Source: Bacteroidaceae bacterium (GTDB taxonomy: Bacteria > Bacteroidota > Bacteroidia > Bacteroidales > Bacteroidaceae). Taken from it: 64,000 nt of DNA. The notes under the pieces are model-generated. The model worked only from the letters and a program-made list of their open reading frames with translations. It was not told where the DNA came from and made no database searches. The stretch is from NCBI GenBank assembly GCA_017469525.1, contig JAFUGG010000020.1:1-64000 (forward strand). Reading direction: 5' to 3'. Below are positions 32,447 through 41,564 of this stretch, in pieces. Within the stretch, counting starts at the first letter, position 1, and every line of letters starts with the position of its first letter. The position numbers and the translations under genes are program-made.

Positions 32447-33435
32447 AAGCCTGCCCTATCCCCTTTAGGGGAAGCCACGCCCTGGCTCTTCTCTGTTCCT
32501 TCATCTTCCTGGCATGCTCCCCTTCCAGGCCTCGTGGCATACTGAGCAAGCAGAAGATGACTGACGTACTGGTGGACTACCACCTTGCACAAGGAATGGC
32601 AGAGACGCAGACCGACAATGGTGAAGCGGCACGCTACAAATTCATCCAGGCTGTTTTCAAGAAGCACCGCATCAGCGAGGCTGCATTCGACTCCTCCATG
32701 GTCTACTACAGCGGCAGGGCTGAAGAATTCACACACATCTATGACAATGTCCTGACACGCGTGCAGGCTCAGGCGGAGCGTATGGGACTTGAACTGGCAC
32801 AGAACCAGGACAAATTTGCAACGCTTACGAGCGAAGGCGACACTGCCAACATCTGGTTGGGACAGGACTTCGCTTGCGTGATAGCTACTCCCACTCAGTG
32901 CATCTACTCTTTCACGATGAAGGCTGATTCCACGTTCAGGGCTGGCGACAGCTTTATTTGGCGCTTCAAGACGCAGTTCGTCGGACGCTCCATGAACAAT
33001 GAGGCCATTGCCTTGCTTAATTTCTATTACGACAACGACACCGTTGCAGCCGTCAACGACCTGCTTCGCAACAGTCCCAAGAACGAGTTGAGCCACTACC
33101 CCAACAGGGCTCTCGACAGTCTGACCGTTCGTTCCATCACGGGCTTCATCTATCTGCCCATGGTTCAGGATGCCGACCAGCCCAAGCCATTGCTCGTGAG
33201 CCAGATGCAGCTCATCAGAATGCACAAAGCGAAACCCGTTGAAGTCGTACCACAGACGCAAGCCATTTCCGACTCAACCGACGTTGACACCGTTCAGCAA
33301 AGGAAAGGCGAACGCCTGTCACCTCTCCAAGTTCGCGAGAGTCAACCAAAGGAGAGGAAGATACACATCACGAAGGAGAACCCCAATCCCATCCATCCGG
33401 AACGTGGCATTCCGCAACGCATAAGAAGGAAATGA
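32443..33435 (+). CDS. DUF4296-type lipoprotein
   Basis: 330 aa. I start at the ATG at 32443, which overlaps the lspA stop by 4 nt. The lipobox is FIFLAC, with the lipidated Cys near residue 25. SKQKMTDVLVDYHLAQGMAE and YDNVLTRVQAQAERMG fit the DUF4296 family commonly found after lspA in Bacteroidetes. The n-region PIPFRGS of the signal peptide is encoded by a small palindrome. The last ~60 residues are basic and low-complexity and look like an unstructured tail. Function unknown. Confidence 0.85.
   Translation: MKACPIPFRGSHALALLCSFIFLACSPSRPRGILSKQKMTDVLVDYHLAQGMAETQTDNGEAARYKFIQAVFKKHRISEAAFDSSMVYYSGRAEEFTHIYDNVLTRVQAQAERMGLELAQNQDKFATLTSEGDTANIWLGQDFACVIATPTQCIYSFTMKADSTFRAGDSFIWRFKTQFVGRSMNNEAIALLNFYYDNDTVAAVNDLLRNSPKNELSHYPNRALDSLTVRSITGFIYLPMVQDADQPKPLLVSQMQLIRMHKAKPVEVVPQTQAISDSTDVDTVQQRKGERLSPLQVRESQPKERKIHITKENPNPIHPERGIPQRIRRK
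32459..32472. repeat. Small palindrome in the DUF4296 signal-peptide region
   Basis: TCCCCTTTAGGGGA, a perfect 14-bp palindrome of the same G/C-run type as the larger elements, encoding IPFRG directly upstream of the hydrophobic core. Confidence 0.6.
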
Positions 33436-33596
33436 AGCGTGCCTACCACGACATTCGCCTGCCCGACGGCACCGTGAAGAAAGGGCCGCTCGTCGTTGAA
33501 ACGGACGACGAAGGGCATTTCCTTGCATGGCATTTGCTCCTGCAGGAGGAACCTTTCACCGAATGGGTGGGCGGCACATACGAATGCCCGAAGTGA
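33432..33596 (+). CDS. Short conserved-looking ORF, 54 aa
   Basis: Begins MKRAYHDIRLPDGTVKKGPL and ends GGTYECPK. The ATG overlaps the DUF4296 stop by 4 nt (ATGA), which suggests real coupled translation as last gene of the ileS operon. The content (alternating charged and hydrophobic, DGT turn, no signal peptide) looks like a small beta-sheet protein. No family recognised. Confidence 0.65.
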   Translation: MKRAYHDIRLPDGTVKKGPLVVETDDEGHFLAWHLLLQEEPFTEWVGGTYECPK

Positions 33597-33837
33597 CAGA
33601 ATGCTCATCTTTTGCCCGAATATACTTTCTTTTTGTATTTCACAGACTCTCTGAGAATGGCGCAAAACTGCCCAAGGTGCGCCGAGGCTGAAAAGAACGC
33701 ATTCTCAGCTGGTTTACGTAACACACTGAGGATGTAGTACTTCCAATATTCCTCGTTATCTAAAGGCTGTCGGACGAGGTTATTCAGGACAGGAAAGTGG
33801 TGCTTTTGGCGTACTTAAACGGCGATTTCGGTACGCC
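33597..33837. other. Gene-free interval with an inverted repeat
   Basis: No credible ORF. CTGAGAATG (33650-33658) and CATTCTCAG (33700-33708) form a 9-bp inverted repeat around GGTGCGCCGAGGCTGAAA, a block resembling 22571-22588. The region then leads into a 22-bp array. Confidence 0.5.
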
Positions 33838-33947
33838 AAGTTGACCAATCCCCTATAGGGAAAGTACCAACTCGGCATAGGGGATTGCCCAAAGACCTAT
33901 GCCACGTTGCACGACAACCTACTATATGTTGCCCGACGACCCATTCG
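33838..33947. repeat. 22-bp-periodic array, five diverged units
   Basis: Five units in constant 22-bp phase, aligned on a column GTTGNCCAA / GTTGCACGA and a following CCTAT/CATAGG. Identity between neighbours is lower than in the other arrays, but the GTTG and CCTAT positions repeat every 22 nt. The first unit (ACGCCAAGTTGACCAATCCC region) resembles units at 5771 and 27824. AATCCCCTAT and ATAGGGGATT inside the array are inverted. Confidence 0.6.
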
Positions 33948-34193
33948 GCGACCGTTTTCAGGTACGATTTTGTCTAAAATGTCCAGCTATGCATCAAAAA
34001 CCGAACTATCAAAAGGAAAGCAAAGACGCCCGGAAACTTACTAAATGACACATTGGACATGACCAGCCATAGAAGGAAGGAAATTGCAAATTCACACTTT
34101 TTATAGAATAAAAGTGTGCAGAAGGTTGGCATTTCGAACAAAATGTAGTACCTTTGTCTCACGGAAACTTACATCCAGATTTTATAAGCCATT

Positions 34194-36224
34194 ATGAACA
34201 CAGAACCTATAATGAATCGCGCTGCCGATAATATCCGCATCCTGGCAGCAGCAATGGTGGAGAAAGCCAAAAGCGGACACCCAGGCGGAGCAATGGGCGG
34301 AGCCGACTTCATCAATGTCCTCTACAGCGAATACCTGCAGTTCGACCCGAAGAACCCTCTCTGGCAAGGACGCGACCGCTTCTTCCTCGACCCGGGTCAC
34401 ATGTCGCCCATGCTCTATGCAGAACTGACCCTCATCGGCAAGTTCACACTCGAGGAACTGCAAGAGCTCCGTCAATGGGGCTCTCCCACACCGGGGCATC
34501 CCGAAGTATGCTACGAGCGGGGCATCGAGAATAGCAGCGGTCCGCTCGGGCAAGGTCACACCTACGCCGTCGGTGCCGCCATTGCTGCAAAGTTCCTCTA
34601 CGCTAAGACGGGCAATCCAACCTTCAAGAAGGAAACCATCTACACCTATATCAGCGACGGAGGCATACAGGAAGAAGTCAGCCTCGGAGCCGCCCGCATT
34701 GCCGGAAATCTCGGCCTCGACAACCTCATCATGTTCTACGATGCCAACGACATACAGCTCTCCACAGAGACAAGCGTCGTGACGTGCGAGGACGTGGCAA
34801 CGCGTTACCAGGCCCTCGGATGGGAAGTCATCGACATTGACGGCAACGATGTCGGGCAAATCCGCAAGGCTCTCGACAAAGCCAAAACCGTGGTCGGGAA
34901 GCCTACCCTCATCATCGGCCGCTGCATCATGGGCAAAGGTGCCTTGCAAGCCGACGGCTCAAGCTACGAACGCAGCTGCAAGACACACGGTGCTCCCCTC
35001 GGCGGCGACGCCTACCGCAACACCATCACCAACCTCGGAGGAAACCCCGACGAACCCTTCGTCATATTCCCCGAGGTACAGGCTCTCTATGATGCCCGTC
35101 TCAAGGAACTGGAAAGCATCGTCGCCACTCGGCATAAGGAAGAACAGGAATGGGCAGCAGAGAACAAGGAAATGAAGAACCAACTCAATGATTGGTTTGC
35201 AGGGCGTCTGCCCCACATCGACTGGGACAGCATCGAGCAAAAGCAGAACGATGCCACACGCAACGCTTCGAGTGCCTGCCTCACATTACTTGCAAAGCAG
35301 GTTCCCAACATGATTGTCAGCTCCGCCGACCTATGCAACTCCGACAAGACGGACGGTTTCATCAAGGGAGGAGCAAGCATCATCTCCCGCGACAACCCAG
35401 GCGGTGGCTTCCTGCAGGCAGGTGTTTCGGAGCTCACGATGGCATGCTGTTGCATTGGTATGATGCTTCATGGCGGCGTCATTGCAGCTTGCGGAACGTT
35501 CTTCGTGTTCTCCGACTACATGAAGCCTGCTGTTCGCATGGCAGCCCTGATGGAAGTTCCCGTCAAGTTCATATGGAGCCATGATGCCTTCCGCGTTGGC
35601 GAGGATGGTCCGACACACGAACCCGTCGAGCAAGAAGCACAGATTCGCCTCATGGAGAAAATGAAGAACCACAGCGGAAGAAACTCGATGCTCGTGCTTC
35701 GTCCTGCTGACGGCAAGGCTACGACACGATGCTGGAAGCTGGCAATGGAGAACAATCAAACGCCTTCCGCTCTCATTCTCAGCAGGCAGACCATCGAAGA
35801 CCTTCCCGAAGGAACCAACTACGACGGCACAGCCAAAGGCGCATACATCGCAGCCGAAAGCGACGAGCAGTTCGACATCATCTTCGTCGGCAACGGCTCG
35901 GAAGTCAGCACGCTCATAGCAGGCGCACGTCTTCTCCGCAAAGACGGCTATAAAGTGCGCGTCGTAAGTGCCCCCAGCGAAGGACTCTTCCGCGAGCAAC
36001 CCATTTCCTACCAACGCGAGTTGTTCCCCATCGGCAGCAAAATCTTCGGCCTTACGGCTGGTCTTCCCGTCAACCTGCAAGGCTTTCTCGTAGGTGCCCA
36101 TCCCAGCAGTTCAATATGGGGCCTCGAAAGCTTCGGCTTCTCTGCTCCCTATAAAGTGCTTGACCAGAAACTCGGTTTCACACCCGAAAACGTTTACGAA
36201 CAAGCAAAGAAGATATTATCATGA
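34194..36224 (+). CDS. tkt: Transketolase
   Basis: 676 aa, full length. N-terminal thiamine-diphosphate domain with RAADNIRILAAAMVEKAKSG and GHPGGAMGGADF; ThDP-binding region with YISDGGIQEE and NDIQLST; pyrimidine domain DPGHMSPMLYAEL and later IWSHDAFRVGEDGPTHEPVE. Interconverts pentose-phosphate sugars. A TACCTTTG box lies at 34149-34156. Overlaps rpiB by 4 nt, so the two pentose-phosphate enzymes are translated together. Confidence 0.95.
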   Translation: MNTEPIMNRAADNIRILAAAMVEKAKSGHPGGAMGGADFINVLYSEYLQFDPKNPLWQGRDRFFLDPGHMSPMLYAELTLIGKFTLEELQELRQWGSPTPGHPEVCYERGIENSSGPLGQGHTYAVGAAIAAKFLYAKTGNPTFKKETIYTYISDGGIQEEVSLGAARIAGNLGLDNLIMFYDANDIQLSTETSVVTCEDVATRYQALGWEVIDIDGNDVGQIRKALDKAKTVVGKPTLIIGRCIMGKGALQADGSSYERSCKTHGAPLGGDAYRNTITNLGGNPDEPFVIFPEVQALYDARLKELESIVATRHKEEQEWAAENKEMKNQLNDWFAGRLPHIDWDSIEQKQNDATRNASSACLTLLAKQVPNMIVSSADLCNSDKTDGFIKGGASIISRDNPGGGFLQAGVSELTMACCCIGMMLHGGVIAACGTFFVFSDYMKPAVRMAALMEVPVKFIWSHDAFRVGEDGPTHEPVEQEAQIRLMEKMKNHSGRNSMLVLRPADGKATTRCWKLAMENNQTPSALILSRQTIEDLPEGTNYDGTAKGAYIAAESDEQFDIIFVGNGSEVSTLIAGARLLRKDGYKVRVVSAPSEGLFREQPISYQRELFPIGSKIFGLTAGLPVNLQGFLVGAHPSSSIWGLESFGFSAPYKVLDQKLGFTPENVYEQAKKILS

Positions 36225-36649
36225 TTGGATTAGCAAGCGATCACGCTGGCTATGCTCTTAAGCAGCACGTAAAGGAGTACCTTACAGGGAAAGGCATCGA
36301 GTTCCATGACTACGGGACGTACAGCGAGGAAAGTTGCGACTATCCCGACTTTGCCCATGCCTTAGCAGAGGGAATGGAAGCAGGCAAGTGCGAGAAAGGC
36401 ATTGCCATCTGCGGCAGCGGGGAAGGCATCAGTATGACACTCAACAAGCATCAAAGCATTCGTGCCGCACTCTGCTGGATGCCTAAGATTGCCCACCTTG
36501 CCCGTCAGCACAACGATGCCAATGTGTTGGTCATGCCCGGCCGCTTCATCACGAACGAGGAAGCTGATGCCATCATGGACGAATACTTCGCAACTCCCTT
36601 CGAAGGCGGTCGTCACGAGCGTCGCATCGCAAAGATTCCTGTCCAATAG
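36221..36649 (+). CDS. rpiB: Ribose-5-phosphate isomerase B
   Basis: 142 aa RpiB/LacA family. GLASDHAGYALK N-terminus, active-site block GIAICGSGEGISMTLNKH (Cys of CGSG), then RQHNDANVLVMPGRFITNEE. Converts ribose-5-P and ribulose-5-P. ATGA overlap with tkt. Confidence 0.96.
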   Translation: MIGLASDHAGYALKQHVKEYLTGKGIEFHDYGTYSEESCDYPDFAHALAEGMEAGKCEKGIAICGSGEGISMTLNKHQSIRAALCWMPKIAHLARQHNDANVLVMPGRFITNEEADAIMDEYFATPFEGGRHERRIAKIPVQ

Positions 36650-36666
36650 CATATATTAATATAATA

Positions 36667-38355
36667 ATGTATAGGAGGGTTGCCATAGCTCTTCTCTTTG
36701 CTTTCGCCCGGGTTGCAGGTCGGGCAGAAGAAAGGAAAGTTATTCATCAGACTGATGGTAGCATCACGTTTGTGGTTGACGAAGGCTTGGAGCCCATTGA
36801 TGACACGTTCAAGTACCTTATGGATGGTGAGAAGTTGGCCAAAGCCATTCTGAGCAAAGACAAGACCATCCATAATGATGACTATTATAAAATCTATGCT
36901 ACGAGCTTTGCGGAAGCAAAGAACATGAGAGGCGGCGAGAAGGATGCCTTCTTCCAATGCGTGCTGCGGGCATACAAGAAGCACCAGTCGCTGGTACTTT
37001 CGCCAGATATGATTTGGTTGCTCATCAGCCAAGGCTTTGCCAGATACGTTGATGCGCACAGCGAAGAACTGCGTCCGAAGCTGGTGAGCCATGAAGGAAA
37101 GATGAACCTGGCGATAGAATCGGAGCTTGACCTGCTTTCGGGTGAGGCCGACTACAAGAAGCTTGTCGGCGACTTCGCATCGGGGATAGCGAAATACACA
37201 AAGGATGACATTGCCACGACGCTCACGTCGGACTTCTCTACGACATTACCTGCCGAGCGAATCGCCTCGCAGATAACGCTGATGGAAAGTGTGAAGTCGT
37301 ACTTCCGATACATGGTTTATTATGCCGCCTGCGGCATTCCGTCAATCACATTAAAGGGAACACCTGCCGACTGGCAAAGCGTTCTCGACAAGACACGCAA
37401 GCTTGCCGGCTACGGACTTGCTGATTGGACGCGAGACATCGAGCCCATCTTGGCTCAGTTCGTACTTGCTTCCGAAGGCAAACCCAATCAGGAATTCTGG
37501 CAAAGCATTGTCAAGAAGGAGCCGACGAACAGGCTGAAAGGCGGCGGATGCAGTAGTGAAAGGCCCACCCGAATTGACGGATGGCTGCTGAAGCTCTTTC
37601 CTGACGAGAACGGACAAACGCCGGACAGCGTTTCGCACCTGACGGAAATGCCGTCCGAGCGCTTTTATGTCGGCCTGAAGTACCGCATGACAGACCCGCA
37701 GACGAGCACCGTTGTGAGCGAAATGCCATTGGAACTCATGGCGGGCTTCATTGGGGAAGAGGAAGACACGCTCACGAATACGCTTACTCCGAAGATAGGT
37801 TGGCTGCTGCGAAGAGCAGAGACTGACGAGGAATTGCTGGCCAGCCTTCAGGAAAAGAGCAAAGGAACCATTGATATCAAAGTGAAGGAAGTGCCCGAGA
37901 TGCTTGCCAAACTGCCGCACATCAAAGGCCTGAGCCTCACTTTCACCGATGACATCGAGCTGCCGGAATGGTTCGACCGAATCGACATCGACCACCTGAA
38001 CATCCATGGCTCAACAAGGGGAAGTGAGAATATGTTCAAGGCTCTTGCCAAGATAAAAGGCATCGAGTACCTTAGTATCTTTTTCGCACAAGATGGCAAC
38101 CTTGCCCTTACCGTCAGAAGTAAGAAGGGAAACACAACAACTCCTTCTGAAGTACAGGAAAAGACACAGCAGATCGAAGTCAAAAAGCTAAGCCTCGATT
38201 ACCCGAATGAAGTTGTACTGCCCGAATGGCTCTCCGGGTTTAGCATCGATGAGCTTATTGTCAGCGGCAAGATGACAAGGGCAGAGAAGCGGAAGCTCTC
38301 AAGGCAATTGCGTAAGGCAAACGTAGGGAAGTTCGTCATAGACAGGGACGTCTGA
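36667..38355 (+). CDS. DUF4419-domain protein with signal peptide
   Basis: 562 aa. Signal-like N-terminus (MYRRVAIALLFAFARVAGRA). Central DUF4419 features: FFQCVLRAYKKHQSLVLSPD, IWLLISQGFARYV, YFRYMVYYAACGIPSITLKG and the GWLLKLFP segment. The C-terminal ~150 residues form a leucine-rich pattern (LPHIKGLSLTFTDDIELPEW, IDHLNIHGS, IEYLSIFFAQD). Function unknown. It lies 17 nt after rpiB but is not an obvious pathway partner. A terminator shared with pheS follows. Confidence 0.82.
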   Translation: MYRRVAIALLFAFARVAGRAEERKVIHQTDGSITFVVDEGLEPIDDTFKYLMDGEKLAKAILSKDKTIHNDDYYKIYATSFAEAKNMRGGEKDAFFQCVLRAYKKHQSLVLSPDMIWLLISQGFARYVDAHSEELRPKLVSHEGKMNLAIESELDLLSGEADYKKLVGDFASGIAKYTKDDIATTLTSDFSTTLPAERIASQITLMESVKSYFRYMVYYAACGIPSITLKGTPADWQSVLDKTRKLAGYGLADWTRDIEPILAQFVLASEGKPNQEFWQSIVKKEPTNRLKGGGCSSERPTRIDGWLLKLFPDENGQTPDSVSHLTEMPSERFYVGLKYRMTDPQTSTVVSEMPLELMAGFIGEEEDTLTNTLTPKIGWLLRRAETDEELLASLQEKSKGTIDIKVKEVPEMLAKLPHIKGLSLTFTDDIELPEWFDRIDIDHLNIHGSTRGSENMFKALAKIKGIEYLSIFFAQDGNLALTVRSKKGNTTTPSEVQEKTQQIEVKKLSLDYPNEVVLPEWLSGFSIDELIVSGKMTRAEKRKLSRQLRKANVGKFVIDRDV

Positions 38356-38457
38356 ACTTCTACCTTAACGACAGCAACAAACGACGCGTGGGGAGTCACC
38401 ACTAAGAAAACGCTCCTCAGCATGTTGACCTTGAGGAACATGAGCATTAATACGGTG

Positions 38458-38490
38458 AGAGCCCGAAGTTTTGTCTTCGGGCTCTCTTTT
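38458..38490 (+). terminator. Terminator between DUF4419 gene and pheS
   Basis: AGAGCCCGAAG (38458-38468) pairs perfectly with CTTCGGGCTCT (38475-38485), followed by CTTTT. It lies between convergent genes and could serve both. Confidence 0.8.
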
Positions 38491-38506
38491 ATTATATAAT
38501 AATGTA

Positions 38507-39529
38507 TTACCTTGCGCTGGTGAACTCGTCGAGGAAACGGACGTCGTTCTCCGAGAACATGCGGAGGTCCTTCACCTGATACTTCAGGTTCGTGATACGC
38601 TCGATACCCATACCGAAGGCGTAGCCTGTGTAGATGCTGCTGTCGATGCCGTTTGCATCGAGGACAGCAGGATCTACCATTCCACAGCCAAGAATCTCGA
38701 GCCAGCCACTGCCTTTGCACATCGAACAACCCTTGCCGCCGCAGATGGTGCAGCTGACATCCATCTCGGCACTGGGTTCCGTGAAGGGGAAATAGCTTGG
38801 GCGAAGACGAATCTTCGTATCGGGACCGAAGAGCTCCTGAGCAAAGAGAAGGAGCACTTGCTTGAGGTCTGTGAAGCTGACATTCTTGTCAACATAGAGG
38901 CCTTCTATCTGATGGAAGAAACAATGGGCACGTGCGCTGACGGCTTCGTTACGATAGACGCGTCCGGGGCACAAGATGCGGATGGGCGGCTGAGTCTTTT
39001 CCATCACACGAGACTGCACGCTGCTGGTGTGCGAACGCAGTATGATGTCGGGATGTGCCTCCACGAAGAACGTATCCTGCATATCGCGGGCTGGATGGTC
39101 GTCGGCAAAGTTAAGGCTGCTGTAGACGTGCCAGTCATCCTCCACCTCGGGACCTTCTGCCAGAGTAAAACCAAGGCGGCTGAAGATATCGACGATTTCA
39201 TTCTTGACAATTGTCAGGGGATGACGGGAGCCAAGTGTGATGGGATAAGGTGTTCTCGTGAGGTCGATAGACGAAGAACCAGTGGCAGAGCCTTCTCCAG
39301 CCCCTTCCTTCAGGGCGTTTATCTTCTCTTGGGCAAGGCTCTTCAGCTGGTTAATCTTCATGCCGACCTCTTTCTTCAGTTCAGCGGGAACACTTCGAAA
39401 GTCGTTCATCAACTGTGATATCTCACCTTTTTTACTCAGATATTTGATACGCAGAGCCTCTGCTTCTTGAGCATTCTTTGCGTGAAGGGCAGAGATCTCC
39501 TGCATCAATTGTTCTATTTTCTCAATCAT
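38507..39529 (-). CDS. pheS: Phenylalanyl-tRNA synthetase alpha subunit
   Basis: 340 aa. N-terminal coiled-coil (MIEKIEQLMQEISALHAKNA), then class II motifs: HPLTIVKNEIVDIFSRLGF, motif 2 CPGRVYRNEAVSARAHCFFH, FTEPSAEMDVSC, and motif 3 GYAFGMGIERI. Charges tRNA-Phe with PheT, which is not in this window. A TAACTTTGC box is upstream on the minus strand (39557-39565). Confidence 0.97.
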   Translation of the reverse strand: MIEKIEQLMQEISALHAKNAQEAEALRIKYLSKKGEISQLMNDFRSVPAELKKEVGMKINQLKSLAQEKINALKEGAGEGSATGSSSIDLTRTPYPITLGSRHPLTIVKNEIVDIFSRLGFTLAEGPEVEDDWHVYSSLNFADDHPARDMQDTFFVEAHPDIILRSHTSSVQSRVMEKTQPPIRILCPGRVYRNEAVSARAHCFFHQIEGLYVDKNVSFTDLKQVLLLFAQELFGPDTKIRLRPSYFPFTEPSAEMDVSCTICGGKGCSMCKGSGWLEILGCGMVDPAVLDANGIDSSIYTGYAFGMGIERITNLKYQVKDLRMFSENDVRFLDEFTSAR

Positions 39530-39578
39530 AATAAGCCTATTTTCTGTGTTTCGCGTGCAAAGTTATAAATAAAATATG

Positions 39579-39606
39579 GATTAGAGATTAGAGATTAGAG
39601 ATTATT
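39579..39606. repeat. Heptamer tandem repeat (GATTAGA x3)
   Basis: Three exact GATTAGA units plus a partial fourth, in the divergent pheS/DUF4348 promoter region. They occupy the -33 position relative to the TAATTTTGC box of the DUF4348 gene at 39608. Confidence 0.8.
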
Positions 39607-39644
39607 TTGTAATTTTGCACCCGATTTAGTCGTTAGGTTGCAGA

Positions 39645-40508
39645 ATGAGCATTAAGTGTAAGGTTATCCAGGGCTTCGTGGCTATTGTGGTTACGATGTT
39701 ACTTTCGTGTGGTGGCAGAGGCGGCGACACGAGCCAAGATGAAGTGGATTTGCTCCTGACGGACAGCATTCCCGTCGACACGCTTGCACAAGAAGAGGAG
39801 GAACTTAGCATAACAGAGGAAAACACGCCTCAGTTCGACGGCATCTTCAACGACTTCCTCTTCGCCTATCTTCATAGTCGGACCCTTCGACAGGAGCGCA
39901 CCACGAGGCCTCTTCCGCTTGAACATTCCCAGCGACCCACCGAGTTGCTCGAGGACTTTAACCCTGAGTTTGAACTCAGTTTCCTGACGGGCGAATACTT
40001 CACCACACTGTATGGCGGGGCCTCGCAGATGCAAGCCGAGGACGACGAAGAACTGGAAGAGGACTCCGTCGTCAGCCTTCAACGCATAAACCTGAACGAC
40101 GGAACGATTCGCAACTACCGTTTCCTTCGCGAAGAAGGCCGCTGGCAACTTGCAGCCATCCGCGAGGAGACGTTCGACGACGACGATCTCAGCGACTTTC
40201 TCGGCTTCTATGCTCGCTTTTGCAGCGACAGCATCTTTCAGAGCCAGGCTATAGCCGACCCGTTGCACATCAGCATTCAGGAATCGGAGGACGAAGACGA
40301 AACCATCAACGGCATCATCGACGCCGACCAATGGCAAACGTTCTGTCCGGAGGTTCCGAGTGGCATCATCTGCAACATCCGCAAAGGGCAGAGCTACAGC
40401 GGCCACAGAATCGTGATGAGGAAAAGCGGACTGTCGAACGGCTTGCAGGAGATATTTACATTCAGCAAAGAGCGGAACGGCTGGAAACTTATTAGGTATG
40501 AAAATTGA
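39645..40508 (+). CDS. DUF4348-type lipoprotein
   Basis: 287 aa. Signal peptide with lipobox TMLLSC (Cys near residue 22), then an acidic low-complexity stretch (DTLAQEEEELSITEENTPQF) and a folded domain with FNDFLFAYLHSRTLRQERT, REEGRWQLAAIREETF and LQEIFTFSKERNGWKLIRYE, matching DUF4348 proteins. Outer-membrane lipoprotein, function unknown. Overlaps murB by 11 nt, so translation is coupled to cell-wall synthesis. A TAATTTTGC box lies at 39608-39616. Confidence 0.85.
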   Translation: MSIKCKVIQGFVAIVVTMLLSCGGRGGDTSQDEVDLLLTDSIPVDTLAQEEEELSITEENTPQFDGIFNDFLFAYLHSRTLRQERTTRPLPLEHSQRPTELLEDFNPEFELSFLTGEYFTTLYGGASQMQAEDDEELEEDSVVSLQRINLNDGTIRNYRFLREEGRWQLAAIREETFDDDDLSDFLGFYARFCSDSIFQSQAIADPLHISIQESEDEDETINGIIDADQWQTFCPEVPSGIICNIRKGQSYSGHRIVMRKSGLSNGLQEIFTFSKERNGWKLIRYEN

Positions 40509-41520
40509 GAATACTTTTGGCATAGAGGCAGAGGCTCGCGAAGTCATCACCTACGACTCGGAGGAAGCGCTCCGAGAGGCAATCGCACGCATTCACAAAA
40601 CGGACGAAGGTTTGCCGCTCTTGCATGTAGGAGCAGGCAGTAACCTTCTTTTTCTCAGCGACTTCGATGGGATTATCTTAAAGTCAAACATTAAGGGTCA
40701 TATCATTAAGGCTGAGACGATGGACGAAGTCTTTGTAGAAGTCGGTTCGGGCGAAATGTGTGACGAGTTCATTGCCTATGCCATTCAAATGGGTTGGTAC
40801 GGTATGGAGAACCTTTCTCTCATTCCAGGTCAGGTGGGAGCTGCTGCCGTGCAGAACATCGGAGCTTATGGCGTGGAGGCTCAAGACGTGATAGAAGAGG
40901 TGAAGGGCATCAGTCTGAAGGATGGTTCGGAACGCGTCTGGAAGAAAGCCGACTGCCAGTACGGCTACAGACAGAGTATCTTCAAGGGCGGCTTGTGGGG
41001 CAGGTATGCCATCACCCGCGTCACTTTCCGCCTTAAGAAACACTTCGAGCCGAAACTCCAATACGGCGGCCTCGTGAAAGCTGTCGAGGAGAAAGGCCTC
41101 ACGAAGGACACTCTGACAGCCCAAGAGCTACGTCAAATCATCATAGACATCCGTCGAGCCAAGCTTCCTGACCCTGAGGTTCAAGGCAACGCAGGCAGTT
41201 TCTTCAAGAATCCCATTGTGCCGAAAGAGCAGGCTGACCGCCTTCTGTCCGAGCATCCGACGATGCCCCACTACCCTGCCGACGCAGGAAAAGTCAAGTT
41301 GGCTGCTGGCTGGCTGATAGAGCAGGCTGGCTGGAAAGGCAAGAGCCTCGGTCCGGCTGCCGTCCACGACCGTCAGGCTCTGGTGCTCGTAAACAAGGGA
41401 GAAGCAACGGGAGACGATATAAAAAGACTATGCGACGCCGTCAAGAAGGACGTCAGAGAGCGTTTCGGCATCGAACTCGAGCCGGAGGTAAACTTCATCA
41501 CCTCAATTCATAATTCATAA
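40498..41520 (+). CDS. murB: UDP-N-acetylenolpyruvoylglucosamine reductase
   Basis: 340 aa type I MurB. FAD-binding block LLHVGAGSNLLFLSDFDG, then MENLSLIPGQVGAAAVQNIG, AYGVEAQDVIEEV, the YGYRQSIFK segment with catalytic residues, and GNAGSFFKNPIV with the catalytic Ser. Makes UDP-MurNAc. The last codons and stop (SIHNS*) lie in an ATTCATA heptamer repeat. Confidence 0.96.
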   Translation: MKIENTFGIEAEAREVITYDSEEALREAIARIHKTDEGLPLLHVGAGSNLLFLSDFDGIILKSNIKGHIIKAETMDEVFVEVGSGEMCDEFIAYAIQMGWYGMENLSLIPGQVGAAAVQNIGAYGVEAQDVIEEVKGISLKDGSERVWKKADCQYGYRQSIFKGGLWGRYAITRVTFRLKKHFEPKLQYGGLVKAVEEKGLTKDTLTAQELRQIIIDIRRAKLPDPEVQGNAGSFFKNPIVPKEQADRLLSEHPTMPHYPADAGKVKLAAGWLIEQAGWKGKSLGPAAVHDRQALVLVNKGEATGDDIKRLCDAVKKDVRERFGIELEPEVNFITSIHNS

Positions 41521-41533
41521 TTCACAATTCATA
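41506..41533. repeat. Heptamer tandem repeat at the murB stop (ATTCATA x4)
   Basis: Four 7-bp units, three exact; the murB stop codon TAA lies inside the second/third unit. The MBL-fold gene starts 32 nt beyond. Confidence 0.8.
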
Positions 41534-41564
41534 ATTATTCCCAACGAAGGAAGCAAGAGGCCTT

